Source: Lachnospiraceae bacterium (GTDB taxonomy: Bacteria; Bacillota; Clostridia; Lachnospirales; Lachnospiraceae). Taken from it: DNA of 64,000 bases. Within the stretch, counting starts at the first letter, position 1; the number at the start of each line of letters is the position of its first letter. The notes under the pieces are model-generated. The model ran no database searches, was not told the DNA's origin, and saw nothing but the letters and a program-made list of their open reading frames with translations. Location: assembly GCA_900168235.1 (NCBI GenBank), contig FUZG01000003.1, forward strand, positions 124,001 through 188,000. The letters are read 5' to 3'. The translations under genes were made by a program, and so were the position numbers. This document shows positions 43,839-52,817 of the stretch, piece after piece.

Positions 43839-45245
43839 TTACCTTTTGTAATACGCATCAAAAATTCTTTTTGCGACCGGAACCGCGTAATCTCCTCCGC
43901 TTCCGGCGCCTTCCATTATCACGGTCACAACCAGTTCCGGATCATCTGTATTTGAGAATCCCGTGAACCACGCATGGCTATTTCCCTTTATCGTACCATA
44001 TTCTGCCGAACCTGTCTTTCCCGCAACAGAATATGATAATCCACGGAGTCTTTTTCCTGTTCCGTTTTCAACAACACCCTTCATGTAATCCTTGAGGATA
44101 CCGGCTTCCTTCTGAGTCATGAGACGCCTGTATTTCTGCGGTTCTGTCTCAGATATCACTACCCCGAGATAGTTTGTTCTCTTTTCTATCTCAAAAGGTT
44201 TCATAAGGACACCGTCATTTGCTATCGCCGATGTGATAAGCGCCATATGAAGCGGTGTTATCAGCGTATTTCCCTGTCCCATGGCAGTCTGAAGGATTTC
44301 TTCCGACCCGGACTTATCATTAAGAACAAAACTGCTCTTAGAATATGCGAGATCCGTAGGTATCGTCTTTCCAAAAAGAAGATCCTCTGCAGTATCTGCG
44401 TATTTATCGATCTTTAGGAGCGTACCGATATTTGCAAATGAGCAGTTGCAGGATTTTTCAAAAGAATCCAGAAGATTTTCTTTTCCATGCACCGAACCGT
44501 GATAACACTCGATGTCCACATCATCATAATGCAGTCTGCCCTTACATGTATAGCTGTAATCTTCATAATCTTCCGGATGTTCTCTTAAATATTCCAGAAG
44601 AGTCACCATCTTAAAGGTTGATCCCGGCGGATAAAGTCCCTGTGCCGCGCGGTTTACCAACGGAGAATTTTTTGAATCCGCGCTGACTTCTGCCCAGTTT
44701 TCAGAAACAGTATTTGGATCAAAATCCGGTTTTGACACCATCGCAAGTATCCTTCCGGTTTTGGGTTCCATTGCGATCACTGCGCCCTTATATGCACCAA
44801 GCGCATCAAATGCAGCCTGCTGAAGCTCCACATCATAGGTAGTATAAACATTATCACCGTAATTCCTGCGTCCATCCATCTCTTTCTGGAGTCTTTCTCC
44901 AAGAGGCGCATTGGATGTGAGGAGACTTATGTTCGCCGCGCTTTCAACTCCTGATTTTCCATGAGTCGAAAAACCTACCGCATGAGCGAACAGCTCTTTA
45001 TACGGATAATATCTTACTTCCACGTTTTCAGAGTTCATGGCTTCTTCCGCAAGTATCTCTCCCTTTGCGGAAAATATCGTTCCGCGGATGACCTGTTTTT
45101 CCAGATCATTCTGCCTCATATTATATGAACTGTTGATAGCTTTCGGTGCATTAAACTGCACATACCAGACAAAATAAACCATCATAGCGGTAAATAATGC
45201 CATAAAGAACGAAATTATCACGTAAAAAACATGATTATTACGCAT
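43839..45245 (-). CDS. Class B penicillin-binding protein (transpeptidase, PbpA/FtsI type)
   Basis: 468 aa. N-terminal membrane anchor (about 7-30), a short dimer-type domain and the transpeptidase domain with STFK (in YPPGSTFKMV), SCN (in EKSCNCSFA) and KTGS (in VAGKTGSAEY). It crosslinks peptidoglycan outside the membrane. Its size resembles the compact PbpA group paired with RodA-like partners rather than long PBP2/PBP3. It overlaps the FtsW/RodA gene by 8 nt, so the two form a synthase pair. Whether it acts in elongation, division or sporulation is not clear. Confidence 0.92.
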   Translation of the reverse strand: MRNNHVFYVIISFFMALFTAMMVYFVWYVQFNAPKAINSSYNMRQNDLEKQVIRGTIFSAKGEILAEEAMNSENVEVRYYPYKELFAHAVGFSTHGKSGVESAANISLLTSNAPLGERLQKEMDGRRNYGDNVYTTYDVELQQAAFDALGAYKGAVIAMEPKTGRILAMVSKPDFDPNTVSENWAEVSADSKNSPLVNRAAQGLYPPGSTFKMVTLLEYLREHPEDYEDYSYTCKGRLHYDDVDIECYHGSVHGKENLLDSFEKSCNCSFANIGTLLKIDKYADTAEDLLFGKTIPTDLAYSKSSFVLNDKSGSEEILQTAMGQGNTLITPLHMALITSAIANDGVLMKPFEIEKRTNYLGVVISETEPQKYRRLMTQKEAGILKDYMKGVVENGTGKRLRGLSYSVAGKTGSAEYGTIKGNSHAWFTGFSNTDDPELVVTVIMEGAGSGGDYAVPVAKRIFDAYYKR

Positions 45246-46620
45246 TTCGTACCACCGCCCTTGTCTTTTTATTTGTCACTCTCTGCTGTACTTCATCCCC
45301 TTCTGCACGGATAAGGTAAATTCCCTGTATCACAGAAAACATGATGAGCGTTGCCAAAACCGACGAACCGCCGTAGCTCACAAGCGGAAGCGTCACACCT
45401 GTGAGCGGTATGAATTTCGTTACACCTCCGATGGTGAGGAACACCTGAAATACATAATTTATGGCGATTCCCAATGCGATAAGCCTGTAATAAAGCTGAC
45501 GCATCGACATTGCAAGATTCATAAAGAGCAGGAATGTGCTGAGACACACAAATATCAGGCAGATACTGAATATACATCCAAGTTCCTCTGATACTGCAGA
45601 AAAAATAAAGTCCTGCTCAACAACCGGGATCTTGTCGGGAGATCCCATGCAAATCCCCATTCCAAACCATCCGCCTGTACCTATGGCAAAAAGTGACTGG
45701 GTTATCTGATAGCCCTGTCCGTCAATGTAGGCGAAAGGTGCTCTCCACGCAAGAAATCTGGTCCTTACATGAGAGAAAAGGAGGTATCCTAAAACCGTTC
45801 CGCCTGCGAGTCCGCCGGCTCCGGCTCCCAGCACCAGCGGATTATCCAGCGCCGCATATACCATGAATACCTGTATCACAAAAAAGATCAGGGCTCCTCC
45901 AAGGTCTCTTGAGAGCGCAAGCACAACTACATGCATGAGCCCCAGCGCCATAGCACCCGCAAAGTATATGAACCAATCTGCTCCTGCGGCTCTTTTTCTG
46001 CTCACATCCGTGAGTATTCCCGCAAGAAACAGCACGAAAACTATCTTTACAAACTCCGACGGCTGGAAAGTGATACCTGCGACAGAGTACGAGATCCTTG
46101 ATCCATAGGTCACTGCACCAAGCACCAGTACCACAGACAATGCCCCGAGCCCTGCAAATCCGTACACCCATGTAAACTTTGATAAAAGTCTCAGATCCGA
46201 CACGAGATAGGGCACCACCATGGTCAGCGCCACCGAAACCGCCGCTATGAGAAACTGCCTGAGCGATTTTCCCTCTGACAGGCGGGTTAGGATTATAAAA
46301 CCAACCGACAGAAAAAGGCACATATTATTTACGATCATCGGGCTGGATGAAGGATAGATGATTCGATAGAGCAGGATCGTTCCGATAAACAGCACGCACT
46401 GGAAAGCTCCGTAGTAAATACTATGAGGATTTCCGCTCCTCAGATACAATACTGTGATCCCGATCACATGAATGAGCATAAGAAAAAGGATCTGGAAGAG
46501 ATAAAACCCTCCTCTCTCCTTTTCCGACCGATACGCAAATGGCATAAAGCAGTGAAACGTATAAAATGCCATAAGAATTGCCAGAATATATCTGGAAAGT
46601 CCCAGTAAAGCAGTGCTCAT
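45238..46620 (-). CDS. FtsW/RodA/SpoVE family peptidoglycan glycosyltransferase
   Basis: 460 aa with about 12 membrane segments. SEDS signatures are GITFQPSEFVKI, SRDLGGALIFF and PLTGVTLPLVSYGGSS. It polymerises lipid II and works with the adjacent class B PBP. The start may be GTG at 46626 or ATG at 46620; the ATG lies about 10 nt after AAGGGGG. The coding sequence adjoins the U32 gene before it. Confidence 0.92.
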   Translation of the reverse strand: MSTALLGLSRYILAILMAFYTFHCFMPFAYRSEKERGGFYLFQILFLMLIHVIGITVLYLRSGNPHSIYYGAFQCVLFIGTILLYRIIYPSSSPMIVNNMCLFLSVGFIILTRLSEGKSLRQFLIAAVSVALTMVVPYLVSDLRLLSKFTWVYGFAGLGALSVVLVLGAVTYGSRISYSVAGITFQPSEFVKIVFVLFLAGILTDVSRKRAAGADWFIYFAGAMALGLMHVVVLALSRDLGGALIFFVIQVFMVYAALDNPLVLGAGAGGLAGGTVLGYLLFSHVRTRFLAWRAPFAYIDGQGYQITQSLFAIGTGGWFGMGICMGSPDKIPVVEQDFIFSAVSEELGCIFSICLIFVCLSTFLLFMNLAMSMRQLYYRLIALGIAINYVFQVFLTIGGVTKFIPLTGVTLPLVSYGGSSVLATLIMFSVIQGIYLIRAEGDEVQQRVTNKKTRAVVRNA

Positions 46621-46622
46621 TA

Positions 46623-47471
46623 TCACTCCACCCCCTTGCGGAAGTGACCCTTTGTGAAGTGAGGGATAAGCCTGCTTACTGCATCATTTCCAGTTTCTTT
46701 ACCGTTTATGAGATCAAGGTAAAGCTCTGTGATATCCGCAGCTTCTTCTGCGGACTCCGTTGTGAAATCCAGACGAACACCTGAAAGATCTGTGTTTCTC
46801 ACTCTGTCCATTTCTCCATGAAGAGACAGCGGTACAGAATTAAGTATCACATTGTAGCAGGCACTGCAGTTAAGGATTGCCGGAAAATCCACGTTCATCC
46901 TGTCCGTAAGTGTTTCCTTCCTGCCGTTTTCGAGATCTTTTCCGCATTTTCCGTTCCGGGTCCTGTAGATACACTGGGCAGATATCATGAGCGGCGCTCT
47001 TCCGTACACAACGAGGACAGAGCCTTCAATTCCTCTGTCACGCATCTCATGGATATTTAACTCAAGAGGTACTGTGTCCCTGTCAACGCCCATCTCCTTA
47101 AGAGCACTGAGTGCCTCGGCATTAAAGGCGTAGAGCGAAAAATCAGAGATCACTTTTCCCTTAAATCCCGAAGACTTCACATATCCCAGTTCTTCGTAAT
47201 TGCGGACCAGGATGCCATCTGCATCTTCCGGGATCTCGTAAGTTTTTTCATAGAGAGCAGCTCTGTCTTTTTCACGAAATGCAGGGTCATCCTTGCCTCT
47301 CATGATCCAGGGCATCACACGGACAAAATCTACGTGAGACTCTTCTTTTAATCCCCCCGGACATTTCGGTGCATAGAAACATGAAATCCTGTCTAAAAGA
47401 CCCCTCTTCTTAAAAAGCGCTGCCGCTTCCTCTGCTGTATTCTGGTTTTCAAAGAGTACGCCTAAATTCAC
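46623..47471 (-). CDS. U32 peptidase-associated C-terminal half, encoded separately
   Basis: 282 aa. YGRAPLMISAQCIYRTRNGKC resembles the Cys-containing region of U32 proteins (Cys at about 168 and 176, with further Cys at 201 and 204), and the C-terminus TKGHFRKGVE is typical of large U32 proteins. In many relatives this part is fused to a U32-DUF3656 protein of 700-800 aa. Here it begins with GTG, 7 nt after GGAGGAG, overlapping the first gene by 23 nt in another frame. The clear ribosome-binding site argues for a real split gene, translated as a partner subunit, rather than a sequencing frameshift. Confidence 0.75.
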   Translation of the reverse strand: MNLGVLFENQNTAEEAAALFKKRGLLDRISCFYAPKCPGGLKEESHVDFVRVMPWIMRGKDDPAFREKDRAALYEKTYEIPEDADGILVRNYEELGYVKSSGFKGKVISDFSLYAFNAEALSALKEMGVDRDTVPLELNIHEMRDRGIEGSVLVVYGRAPLMISAQCIYRTRNGKCGKDLENGRKETLTDRMNVDFPAILNCSACYNVILNSVPLSLHGEMDRVRNTDLSGVRLDFTTESAEEAADITELYLDLINGKETGNDAVSRLIPHFTKGHFRKGVE

Positions 47472-48744
47472 TTAAAAGCTCCTCCGATAATTTATCAAAT
47501 GCTCTGCGCCGTAAGTCATTCAGCGCGCTGACCGGTACGAATACGTTCCCATCGATACTGATATCAAGTGATTCCAGATCAAATAAACTTCCGCCGGTCT
47601 TCATAAGCTGTTTCCGTATCTGTTTTTCTTCCATGGGACGATTTTTTGCAGTGTCCGCTGCAGCGCCCGTTTCTGCGATCGTAACCTCTTCCTGACTTCC
47701 GTCAGCATGTGCCTTTACCGCAGAAAGCGTAAATACCATGGGCTCGCCTTCCTTGATATAAGCGTTTCCCTTTATGGGGAGCTGCATGATCTTCATCTCA
47801 TAATCTTCCGAAAGAGATCTGCTGTAGCTTCCGCGTCTCATGGTTATCATTTCCTGACCGTTATGTCTGTCAAAATATCCGGGATTCAGACCGCTTCTGG
47901 AGTAAAGGCTGAGAAGCTCTTCCTCATCCTTTTTATCCACTTTGAAACCATCCCTACCCTTCTCGTAATAAAGGTCAAGATATTTTCTGTAAATGGACGT
48001 AACTCCCGCCACATACTCAGGAGCTTTCATACGTCCCTCTATCTTCATGCTGTCAACTCCGGCTTCTATCATATCCGGCAGCTGCTCTATAGAGCTCAGG
48101 TCCTTCATCGAAAGAGGATACCGCTCACTTCCCTTTCCGCCATAGGGCTGACGGCACGGACCTGCACATCGTCCTCTGTTTCCGCTCCTGCCTCCGAGCA
48201 TTGAGGACATGAGGCACATTCCTGAGTAGCAATAGCACATTGCTCCATGGATAAAAGCTTCGATCTCAAGCCCTGTTTTCTCATGGATCTCACGTATCTC
48301 TCCTACAGAGATCTCACGTGCGGGCACGATACGCACTGCTCCCATGCTCTTCAAGAGCTCTGCGCCGTATACTCCGGTCAGTGCCATCTGTGTACTTGAG
48401 TGAAGGGGAAGCAGCGGAAAATGCTCCTTCAGATACCGGAATATTCCTATATCCTGCACGATAACGCCGTCAAGCCCCGCTTCATACAAGGGTTTCAGGA
48501 ATCCCGGAAGATCCTTCATTTCTGACTCTTTTGTAAGGGTGTTCAGTGTCAGATAAAATTTACGTCCAAAAATATGCGCATAGTCTATCGCACGGATAAG
48601 TTCCTCATCCGTGAAATTTCCTGCATATGCTCTTGCTCCGAATCTGGTTCCGCCTGCATATACCGCATCGGCTCCTGCGCTCATCGCCGCATAGAAACAC
48701 TCCAGTGTTCCTGCAGGCGCTAAAAGTTCTGTTCTTTTTTCCAT
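47449..48744 (-). CDS. U32 family peptidase with DUF3656 domain
   Basis: 431 aa. ELLAPAGTLECFYAAMSAGADAVYAGG opens the U32 domain. EAFIHGAMCYCYSGMCLMSS and NRGRCAGPCRQPY hold the Cys ligands of the family's Fe-S-like cluster, and SMKIEGRMK is conserved. The C-terminal ~110 residues (KGNAYIKEGEP...MKTGGSLFDLESL) are DUF3656. Relatives include RlhA/TrhP-type RNA hydroxylation proteins, so RNA modification is as likely as proteolysis. No Shine-Dalgarno site precedes the ATG; a terminator hairpin ends 14 nt before it. An upstream TTG at 48756 touches that hairpin. Confidence 0.88.
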   Translation of the reverse strand: MEKRTELLAPAGTLECFYAAMSAGADAVYAGGTRFGARAYAGNFTDEELIRAIDYAHIFGRKFYLTLNTLTKESEMKDLPGFLKPLYEAGLDGVIVQDIGIFRYLKEHFPLLPLHSSTQMALTGVYGAELLKSMGAVRIVPAREISVGEIREIHEKTGLEIEAFIHGAMCYCYSGMCLMSSMLGGRSGNRGRCAGPCRQPYGGKGSERYPLSMKDLSSIEQLPDMIEAGVDSMKIEGRMKAPEYVAGVTSIYRKYLDLYYEKGRDGFKVDKKDEEELLSLYSRSGLNPGYFDRHNGQEMITMRRGSYSRSLSEDYEMKIMQLPIKGNAYIKEGEPMVFTLSAVKAHADGSQEEVTIAETGAAADTAKNRPMEEKQIRKQLMKTGGSLFDLESLDISIDGNVFVPVSALNDLRRRAFDKLSEELLSEFRRTL

Positions 48745-48757
48745 TTTTTTACACAAG

Positions 48758-48788
48758 AAAAGCTGCCAAAATAAAGCGGCAGCTTTTT
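48758..48788 (-). terminator. Terminator after zapA
   Basis: A 10-bp stem ending in GGCAGCTTTT, with an A/T-rich loop, lies 16 bp after the zapA stop and just before the U32 start. TTTTCTTGT follows. Confidence 0.75.
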
Positions 48789-48803
48789 CATTCGTTCAAT
48801 TTA

Positions 48804-49268
48804 TTATCTTCTGCTCCGATTCCTTCTGCTGCCGGTGGTGGTTGTCACACTATCATCATACATCTCTCTTGCAGCCGAAAGTTCTGTTTCCAACTGAACG
48901 ATACGTTTCTGATTTTCATTATTCTCATCCTGAAGCTGCTGCAAGGTTTCCTCCATGCTCTTCAGCTTGATCCGCTCAGTAATGAGATCGTGCTTTACAT
49001 CATAGAGTTCCTTATCCTTTGCATCTATGGATTCCTGAAGGATATCCACCTGCTGCTTGGCCTTGAAATAATCATCAGCAATATTCAGTTCCAGCAGAAC
49101 ATTCTGAGTATCAACAGGTTGACGCATGAAGCTCTCGATCTTGCTGTATTCCGATATCTTCCCATTGATGTAAGATGCTACCCTCTGAAGGTACTCTTTG
49201 CTCTCATTTCCGGTCAGCGTGTATACCTTCCCGCCGATCAGGACATCTGTATCCGTTTTTGCAGCCAT
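48804..49268 (-). CDS. zapA: Cell division protein ZapA-like
   Basis: 154 aa. The N-terminal ~85 residues fit ZapA (TDVLIGGKVYTLTGNESKEYLQRVASYINGKI), followed by a long coiled coil (about 75-145) and a basic tail, RRNRSRR. ZapA bundles FtsZ at the division site; the extended coiled coil is common in clostridial forms. AAAGGCGGGAG precedes the ATG. It has its own promoter and terminator. Confidence 0.9.
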   Translation of the reverse strand: MAAKTDTDVLIGGKVYTLTGNESKEYLQRVASYINGKISEYSKIESFMRQPVDTQNVLLELNIADDYFKAKQQVDILQESIDAKDKELYDVKHDLITERIKLKSMEETLQQLQDENNENQKRIVQLETELSAAREMYDDSVTTTTGSRRNRSRR

Positions 49269-49356
49269 TTACACTCTCCCGCCTTTATGCATTGCCTGTG
49301 CTTTCCGCCGTACCCCATCTGCGTAACGGAAAGCAAATGTATATATTTCCATTCAT

Positions 49357-49385
49357 ATTATAGCAAACTGACTTCATTTTGTAAC
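49357..49385 (-). promoter_or_regulatory. Promoter of zapA
   Basis: Perfect TATAAT, 17-bp spacer and -35 GTTACA (4 of 6), just after the ruvB stop codon region. Between it and zapA is an imperfect hairpin (49301-49333) without a U-tract. Confidence 0.55.
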
Positions 49386-49392
49386 TATAGGA

Positions 49393-50385
49393 TTATCCGG
49401 ATATGCCAAGGTGCTCATATGCCCTGTCTGTGACTACGCGTCCTCTGGGTGTACGATTGATAAATCCGTTCTTTAAGAGATACGGTTCATAAACATCCTC
49501 GATGGTTCCTGAATCCTCACCGATAGATGCCGCAAGTGTATCAAGGCCTACGGGACCGCCGTCAAACTTGCTTATCATGGTATTCAGGATCGTCCTGTCA
49601 AGGTTATCGAGACCGTATTTATCGACTTCCATAAGGTCAAGGGCGAGATTTGCGACTTCTTCCGTTATCTCACCGCCAAACTTCACCTCTGCAAAATCAC
49701 GCACACGCTTGAGGAGACGGTTCGCGATACGGGGAGTTCCTCTGGAACGGCGTCCCATCTCATATGCGCCCTTTGTATCAATCTTTACATTAAGGACTTT
49801 TGCCGAATTTATGATGATAGTCGAAAGCTCCTCAACAGAATAAAACTCCAGATGATTTATGACACCAAATCTGTCTCTCAAAGGCGCTGACAAAAGTCCT
49901 GCCCTTGTTGTTGCTCCGATAAGCGTAAACTTCGGAAGCGGCAGATGAAGCGACTTTGCAGTAGGACCTTTTCCGATCATGATATCGATAGCAAAATCCT
50001 CCATTGCAGGATAAAGCACCTCTTCCACCTGACGGTTCAGTCTGTGGATCTCATCCACAAACAAAATATCACCATCCTGAAGATTATTTAAGATAGCCGC
50101 CATATCACCTGGCTTCTCAATGGCAGGTCCGCTGGTGATCTTTAAATGCGCTCCCATCTCTTCTGCGATGATTCCCGCAAGAGTAGTCTTTCCAAGGCCG
50201 GGAGGACCGTAAAAAAGACAGTGATCCAGCGAATCGCTTCTGTTTCTTGCAGCATCTATATAAATCCTAAGAGTCGTTTTTATTTTTTCCTGACCAATAT
50301 AGTCTTCCAGACATTTGGGACGGAGTGAGCCCTCGATTTTTACGTCTTCCTCCGTGATCCTTGTCTCTATCACTCTTTTTTCCAT
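49393..50385 (-). CDS. ruvB: Holliday junction branch-migration helicase RuvB
   Basis: 330 aa. Walker A GPPGLGKT, Walker [10 protein letters not shown], sensor 1 LIGATTRAG and the arginine-finger region LRDRFG are intact, with the C-terminal winged helix ([22 protein letters not shown]). It forms the hexameric motor that drives Holliday junction migration with RuvA. GGGGAACAG precedes the ATG. It is 20 nt after ruvA; ruvC is not in the window. Confidence 0.96.
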   Translation of the reverse strand: MEKRVIETRITEEDVKIEGSLRPKCLEDYIGQEKIKTTLRIYIDAARNRSDSLDHCLFYGPPGLGKTTLAGIIAEEMGAHLKITSGPAIEKPGDMAAILNNLQDGDILFVDEIHRLNRQVEEVLYPAMEDFAIDIMIGKGPTAKSLHLPLPKFTLIGATTRAGLLSAPLRDRFGVINHLEFYSVEELSTIIINSAKVLNVKIDTKGAYEMGRRSRGTPRIANRLLKRVRDFAEVKFGGEITEEVANLALDLMEVDKYGLDNLDRTILNTMISKFDGGPVGLDTLAASIGEDSGTIEDVYEPYLLKNGFINRTPRGRVVTDRAYEHLGISG

Positions 50386-50405
50386 CTGTTCCCCTTATAT
50401 CAGGT

Positions 50406-51023
50406 TTATCTTACCATCTGTTTAAGTGCAGCTTTCAGGATGTCATTTGCATCCATTCCATCCTCGATATTTACTGCCTTCACAGCTTTATACGCATCTG
50501 TAGCAGAGTAACCAAGTGCTTCCAGCGCTTCAACTGCATCATCCCGCACATTCTGTACAGCAGATGCTTCTTTCCTGCCGCTTTTAGCTCCGCCGCTGAC
50601 AGCGCTTTCAAAGGTCGCTTCAAGCGAGATCTTGTCTTTCAGATCGAGAATAACACGTTCTGCCGTCTTCTTTCCTATTCCCGGAGCCTGTGATATAGCC
50701 TTTGCATCTCCTGAAAGGATGGCAAATCTCAGATCATCCGGCGAAAGCACAGATAATATCATCTGCGCGCCCTTTGGTCCTATTCCACTTACAGTTATCA
50801 GCATCCTGAAGATATCAAGGTCATCTCTCGTAGGGAATCCGTAAAGAGTCATGCCGTCTTCACGAACCGCGAGATACGTATATATAAGCGTTTCCTCACC
50901 AACAGGCGGAAGTTCGTCCGCTGTTCCTGCGGATATGACAACTTCATATCCGACTCCGTTCACATCAAGGAGCAGCATACTCTCCGTTAATGAAAACACT
51001 TTTCCTCTTAAAAAACCGATCAT
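50406..51023 (-). CDS. ruvA: Holliday junction DNA-binding protein RuvA
   Basis: 205 aa. OB domain (MIGFLRGKVF...VNGVGYEVVI), helix-hairpin-helix repeats (TVSGIGPKGAQMILS; APGIGKKTAERVILDLKDK) and domain III at the C-terminus (AVEALEALGYSATDAYKAV) in the standard order and length. It binds Holliday junctions and loads RuvB. A GTGAGG site precedes the ATG, 21 nt after the Gx-transporter stop, so the ruvAB pair may be read with the membrane-protein trio upstream. Confidence 0.96.
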   Translation of the reverse strand: MIGFLRGKVFSLTESMLLLDVNGVGYEVVISAGTADELPPVGEETLIYTYLAVREDGMTLYGFPTRDDLDIFRMLITVSGIGPKGAQMILSVLSPDDLRFAILSGDAKAISQAPGIGKKTAERVILDLKDKISLEATFESAVSGGAKSGRKEASAVQNVRDDAVEALEALGYSATDAYKAVKAVNIEDGMDANDILKAALKQMVR

Positions 51024-51044
51024 ATGAACCTCACACTTAATTTT

Positions 51045-51548
51045 TTAGAAAGCTTTCTGTCCTATGCGTCTGAGCACCTCATCTGACAGGAAACCTATGA
51101 GAAATCCCGTGGCACACCCTGTCACAAGCAGCACAGGAAGATAAAACGTGATCCTGTAATTCTGAACGACCGCAGCAGCAACCAGTATCTGACCCACATT
51201 ATGAAAGACACCGCCTGCCATGCTGACTCCGTATACCGAAAACAGCCCGCTCCTGCGGGTCAGAATCATAAACACAAAGCTCAGCACACCGCCTGCCATA
51301 CTATATGCAATACTATATGGATTTCCAAAAAGGATTCCGGACAAAAAAATACGGATAAGATTTACCGAGAATGCATCAGCCGGACCTGAATCATATAGAG
51401 AAAAAACTACAACAAGATTTGTAAGTCCTAATTTCATCCCGGGAAATGGAAAAAATGCGGGTATCTGGCTCTCCATCCATGACAGTATCATCGCAAGCGC
51501 TGTAAACACCGCAAGCCTCGCGATCCTATTAGTTTGCAACTGCATCAT
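51045..51548 (-). CDS. Gx transporter family / heptaprenyl diphosphate synthase component I-like membrane protein
   Basis: 167 aa with five or six membrane segments. IARLAVFTALAMILSWMESQIP, FFPFPGMKLGLTNLVVVF and SGILFGNPYSIAYSMAGG match PF07456, named for an early heptaprenyl diphosphate synthase link but resembling S-components of ECF-type transporters. The start overlaps the NusG-II gene by 20 nt, with GGAGAAGGGAG upstream. The pairing with a NusG domain II protein is frequent in Clostridia and has been linked to flavin or quinone redox systems; that is inference here. Confidence 0.85.
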   Translation of the reverse strand: MMQLQTNRIARLAVFTALAMILSWMESQIPAFFPFPGMKLGLTNLVVVFSLYDSGPADAFSVNLIRIFLSGILFGNPYSIAYSMAGGVLSFVFMILTRRSGLFSVYGVSMAGGVFHNVGQILVAAAVVQNYRITFYLPVLLVTGCATGFLIGFLSDEVLRRIGQKAF

Positions 51549-51894
51549 ATTCTCCCTTCTCTCCGCCTGTGATCTCGATCACAACCTTATTCGGGAGACA
51601 TACGATGGTCTCGCCTTTTTTTGAAATAGCTTTCTGATGCACACAGAGAGCATCGGGGCATCCGGCTTCCGTGATATCCGCATATCCGTCATGGATCACC
51701 AGATGATTATTCATGCCATGCACGCCGGGTATCACTGTATCTACTTCGCTTTCCAGCGAATACACCGCATATTCTTTTCCATCAACCAGCACTCTTACTT
51801 CGCTTCCATCTGTGGAATTGATAAAAAGAAAAGCATACCACAGAACCGCAGTCATAACAGCAGCCGCAGGAATCAACCAGTCAGCTTTTTTCAT
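51529..51894 (-). CDS. NusG domain II-containing membrane-anchored protein
   Basis: 121 aa with the start used. N-terminal membrane segment (KKADWLIPAAAVMTAVLWYAFLF) followed by an outside NusG-domain-II fold (PF07009): VRVLVDGKEYAVYSL, ITEAGCPDALCVHQKAISKKG and ETIVCLPNKVVIEI, with conserved Cys residues. An earlier ATG (51966) adds 24 residues and overlaps the preceding gene, but it has no Shine-Dalgarno site; the ATG at 51894 has AGGA 9 nt upstream. That AGGA and ATG lie in a 15-bp perfect hairpin, so translation may be gated. Confidence 0.8.
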   Translation of the reverse strand: MKKADWLIPAAAVMTAVLWYAFLFINSTDGSEVRVLVDGKEYAVYSLESEVDTVIPGVHGMNNHLVIHDGYADITEAGCPDALCVHQKAISKKGETIVCLPNKVVIEITGGEKGEYDAVAN

Positions 51895-51914
51895 GCGTCT
51901 GATTCCTGCGGCTG
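51861..51914 (-). repeat. 15-bp perfect inverted repeat enclosing the NusG-II start codon
   Basis: Arms at 51861-51875 and 51900-51914 are exact complements, separated by 24 bp. In the minus-strand RNA the 5' arm contains AGGA and the loop contains the ATG at 51894. No U-run follows, so it is not a terminator. It could hide the ribosome-binding site. Confidence 0.65.
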
Positions 51915-51937
51915 TTGTGTTTTTCTTTTGATCAGTA

Positions 51938-52531
51938 TCAATAGAACTTTGCTTTAAGTTTTGCATAGGTATCTTTTACCTGTCTGAAACGCTCCTCTGC
52001 TCTAAAGTGAAGCACATGCATGAGCTGTGTACTGAAGTCCAGCATAAAGATCACTGCGATCATGTAACAAAATGCCCTACCATATCTCATATCGATCTTA
52101 TCAGAGAACTCCCACACGATATTGTGAAGGAATCCAAAGAAACAGCATGCGTAGAGTCCCCATCCAAGCGTACTCTCAAGGCAGATAATTCCTCTGTAGT
52201 TAAAGGGTTTATCATTGTAATCCCACCACAGAGCACCCAGAGTCTTGATCATCAGTATGCCCACGAGATACTCAAACGCGGTAGCTACGATCGCAGCTGA
52301 CACGAAGAGCAGCACATAATGCGATGCGATCGGTCTGAAAATGAAGAAAGCTCCCACAAAACCAAATCCGTATATCGGACAGAAGGGTCCTCTTACAAAT
52401 CCTCTGTTTGTGATCTTTCTATTACAGAAGGACATATACACGCTTTCAAGAAACCAGCCTATGATGCTGTAGAAAATAAACCACAGCGCAATATGATAAA
52501 AATCAATTCCTAAAAAAGATAATTCCCACAT
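51938..52531 (-). CDS. ABC_trans_CmpB family membrane protein
   Basis: 197 aa with about five membrane segments. FYSIIGWFLESVYMSFCNRKITNRGFVRGPFCPIYGFG is the signature of PF06541 (putative ABC-transporter type IV). The biochemical role is unknown. The frame opens seven codons earlier at a TTG, but the ATG at 52531 has AGGGG 8 nt upstream. It is the first gene of the trio with the NusG-II and Gx-transporter genes. Confidence 0.85.
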   Translation of the reverse strand: MWELSFLGIDFYHIALWFIFYSIIGWFLESVYMSFCNRKITNRGFVRGPFCPIYGFGFVGAFFIFRPIASHYVLLFVSAAIVATAFEYLVGILMIKTLGALWWDYNDKPFNYRGIICLESTLGWGLYACCFFGFLHNIVWEFSDKIDMRYGRAFCYMIAVIFMLDFSTQLMHVLHFRAEERFRQVKDTYAKLKAKFY

Positions 52532-52582
52532 ATGATCATCCCCTATCGTCAATTCTAAAAATTACGTAAACAATGCTATGAC

Positions 52583-52611
52583 AGTTTACAGGAAAGTTTA
52601 AACTGATGCAA
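52583..52611 (-). promoter_or_regulatory. Promoter of the CmpB/NusG-II/Gx-transporter trio
   Basis: -35 TTGCAT, 17-bp spacer, -10 TAAACT, about 50 bp before the start codon. Confidence 0.5.
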
Positions 52612-52638
52612 CATAAGATGTCTTTATAATTTGATATC

Positions 52639-52707
52639 AGGGTCAAAAGAGTTACTGTTCACTCGCTTACAGCTCGCTCACGTAACGGATTTGGAACCTG
52701 GGACCCT
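52639..52707. repeat. Non-coding element with nested inverted repeats
   Basis: AGGGTC (52639-52644) pairs with GACCCT (52702-52707), and GTTAC pairs with GTAAC inside it, giving a possible ~70-nt cruciform or RNA. The inner part has two CTCGCT copies. It lies between the rpsU terminator and the trio promoter and codes for nothing I can support. Confidence 0.4.
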
Positions 52708-52780
52708 TACTTCATATTTTATTTATACCATAAAAAAGCTCCTTGCGGACGCTTTTTCGCTTATTTTTCGTCTCCAACGG

Positions 52781-52810
52781 AAAAAAGCCCCGACATATAT
52801 GCCGGGGCCT
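52781..52810 (-). terminator. Terminator of rpsU
   Basis: A G/C-rich stem (GGCCCCGGCATA with TATGTCGGGGC) is followed on the minus strand by TTTTTT, 8 bp after the rpsU stop. Confidence 0.9.
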
Positions 52811-52817
52811 AAGAAAC

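Noticed and set aside
46623-48744. A frameshifted U32 pseudogene
   Set aside because: The second half has its own strong ribosome-binding site and GTG start, and both parts keep conserved motifs.
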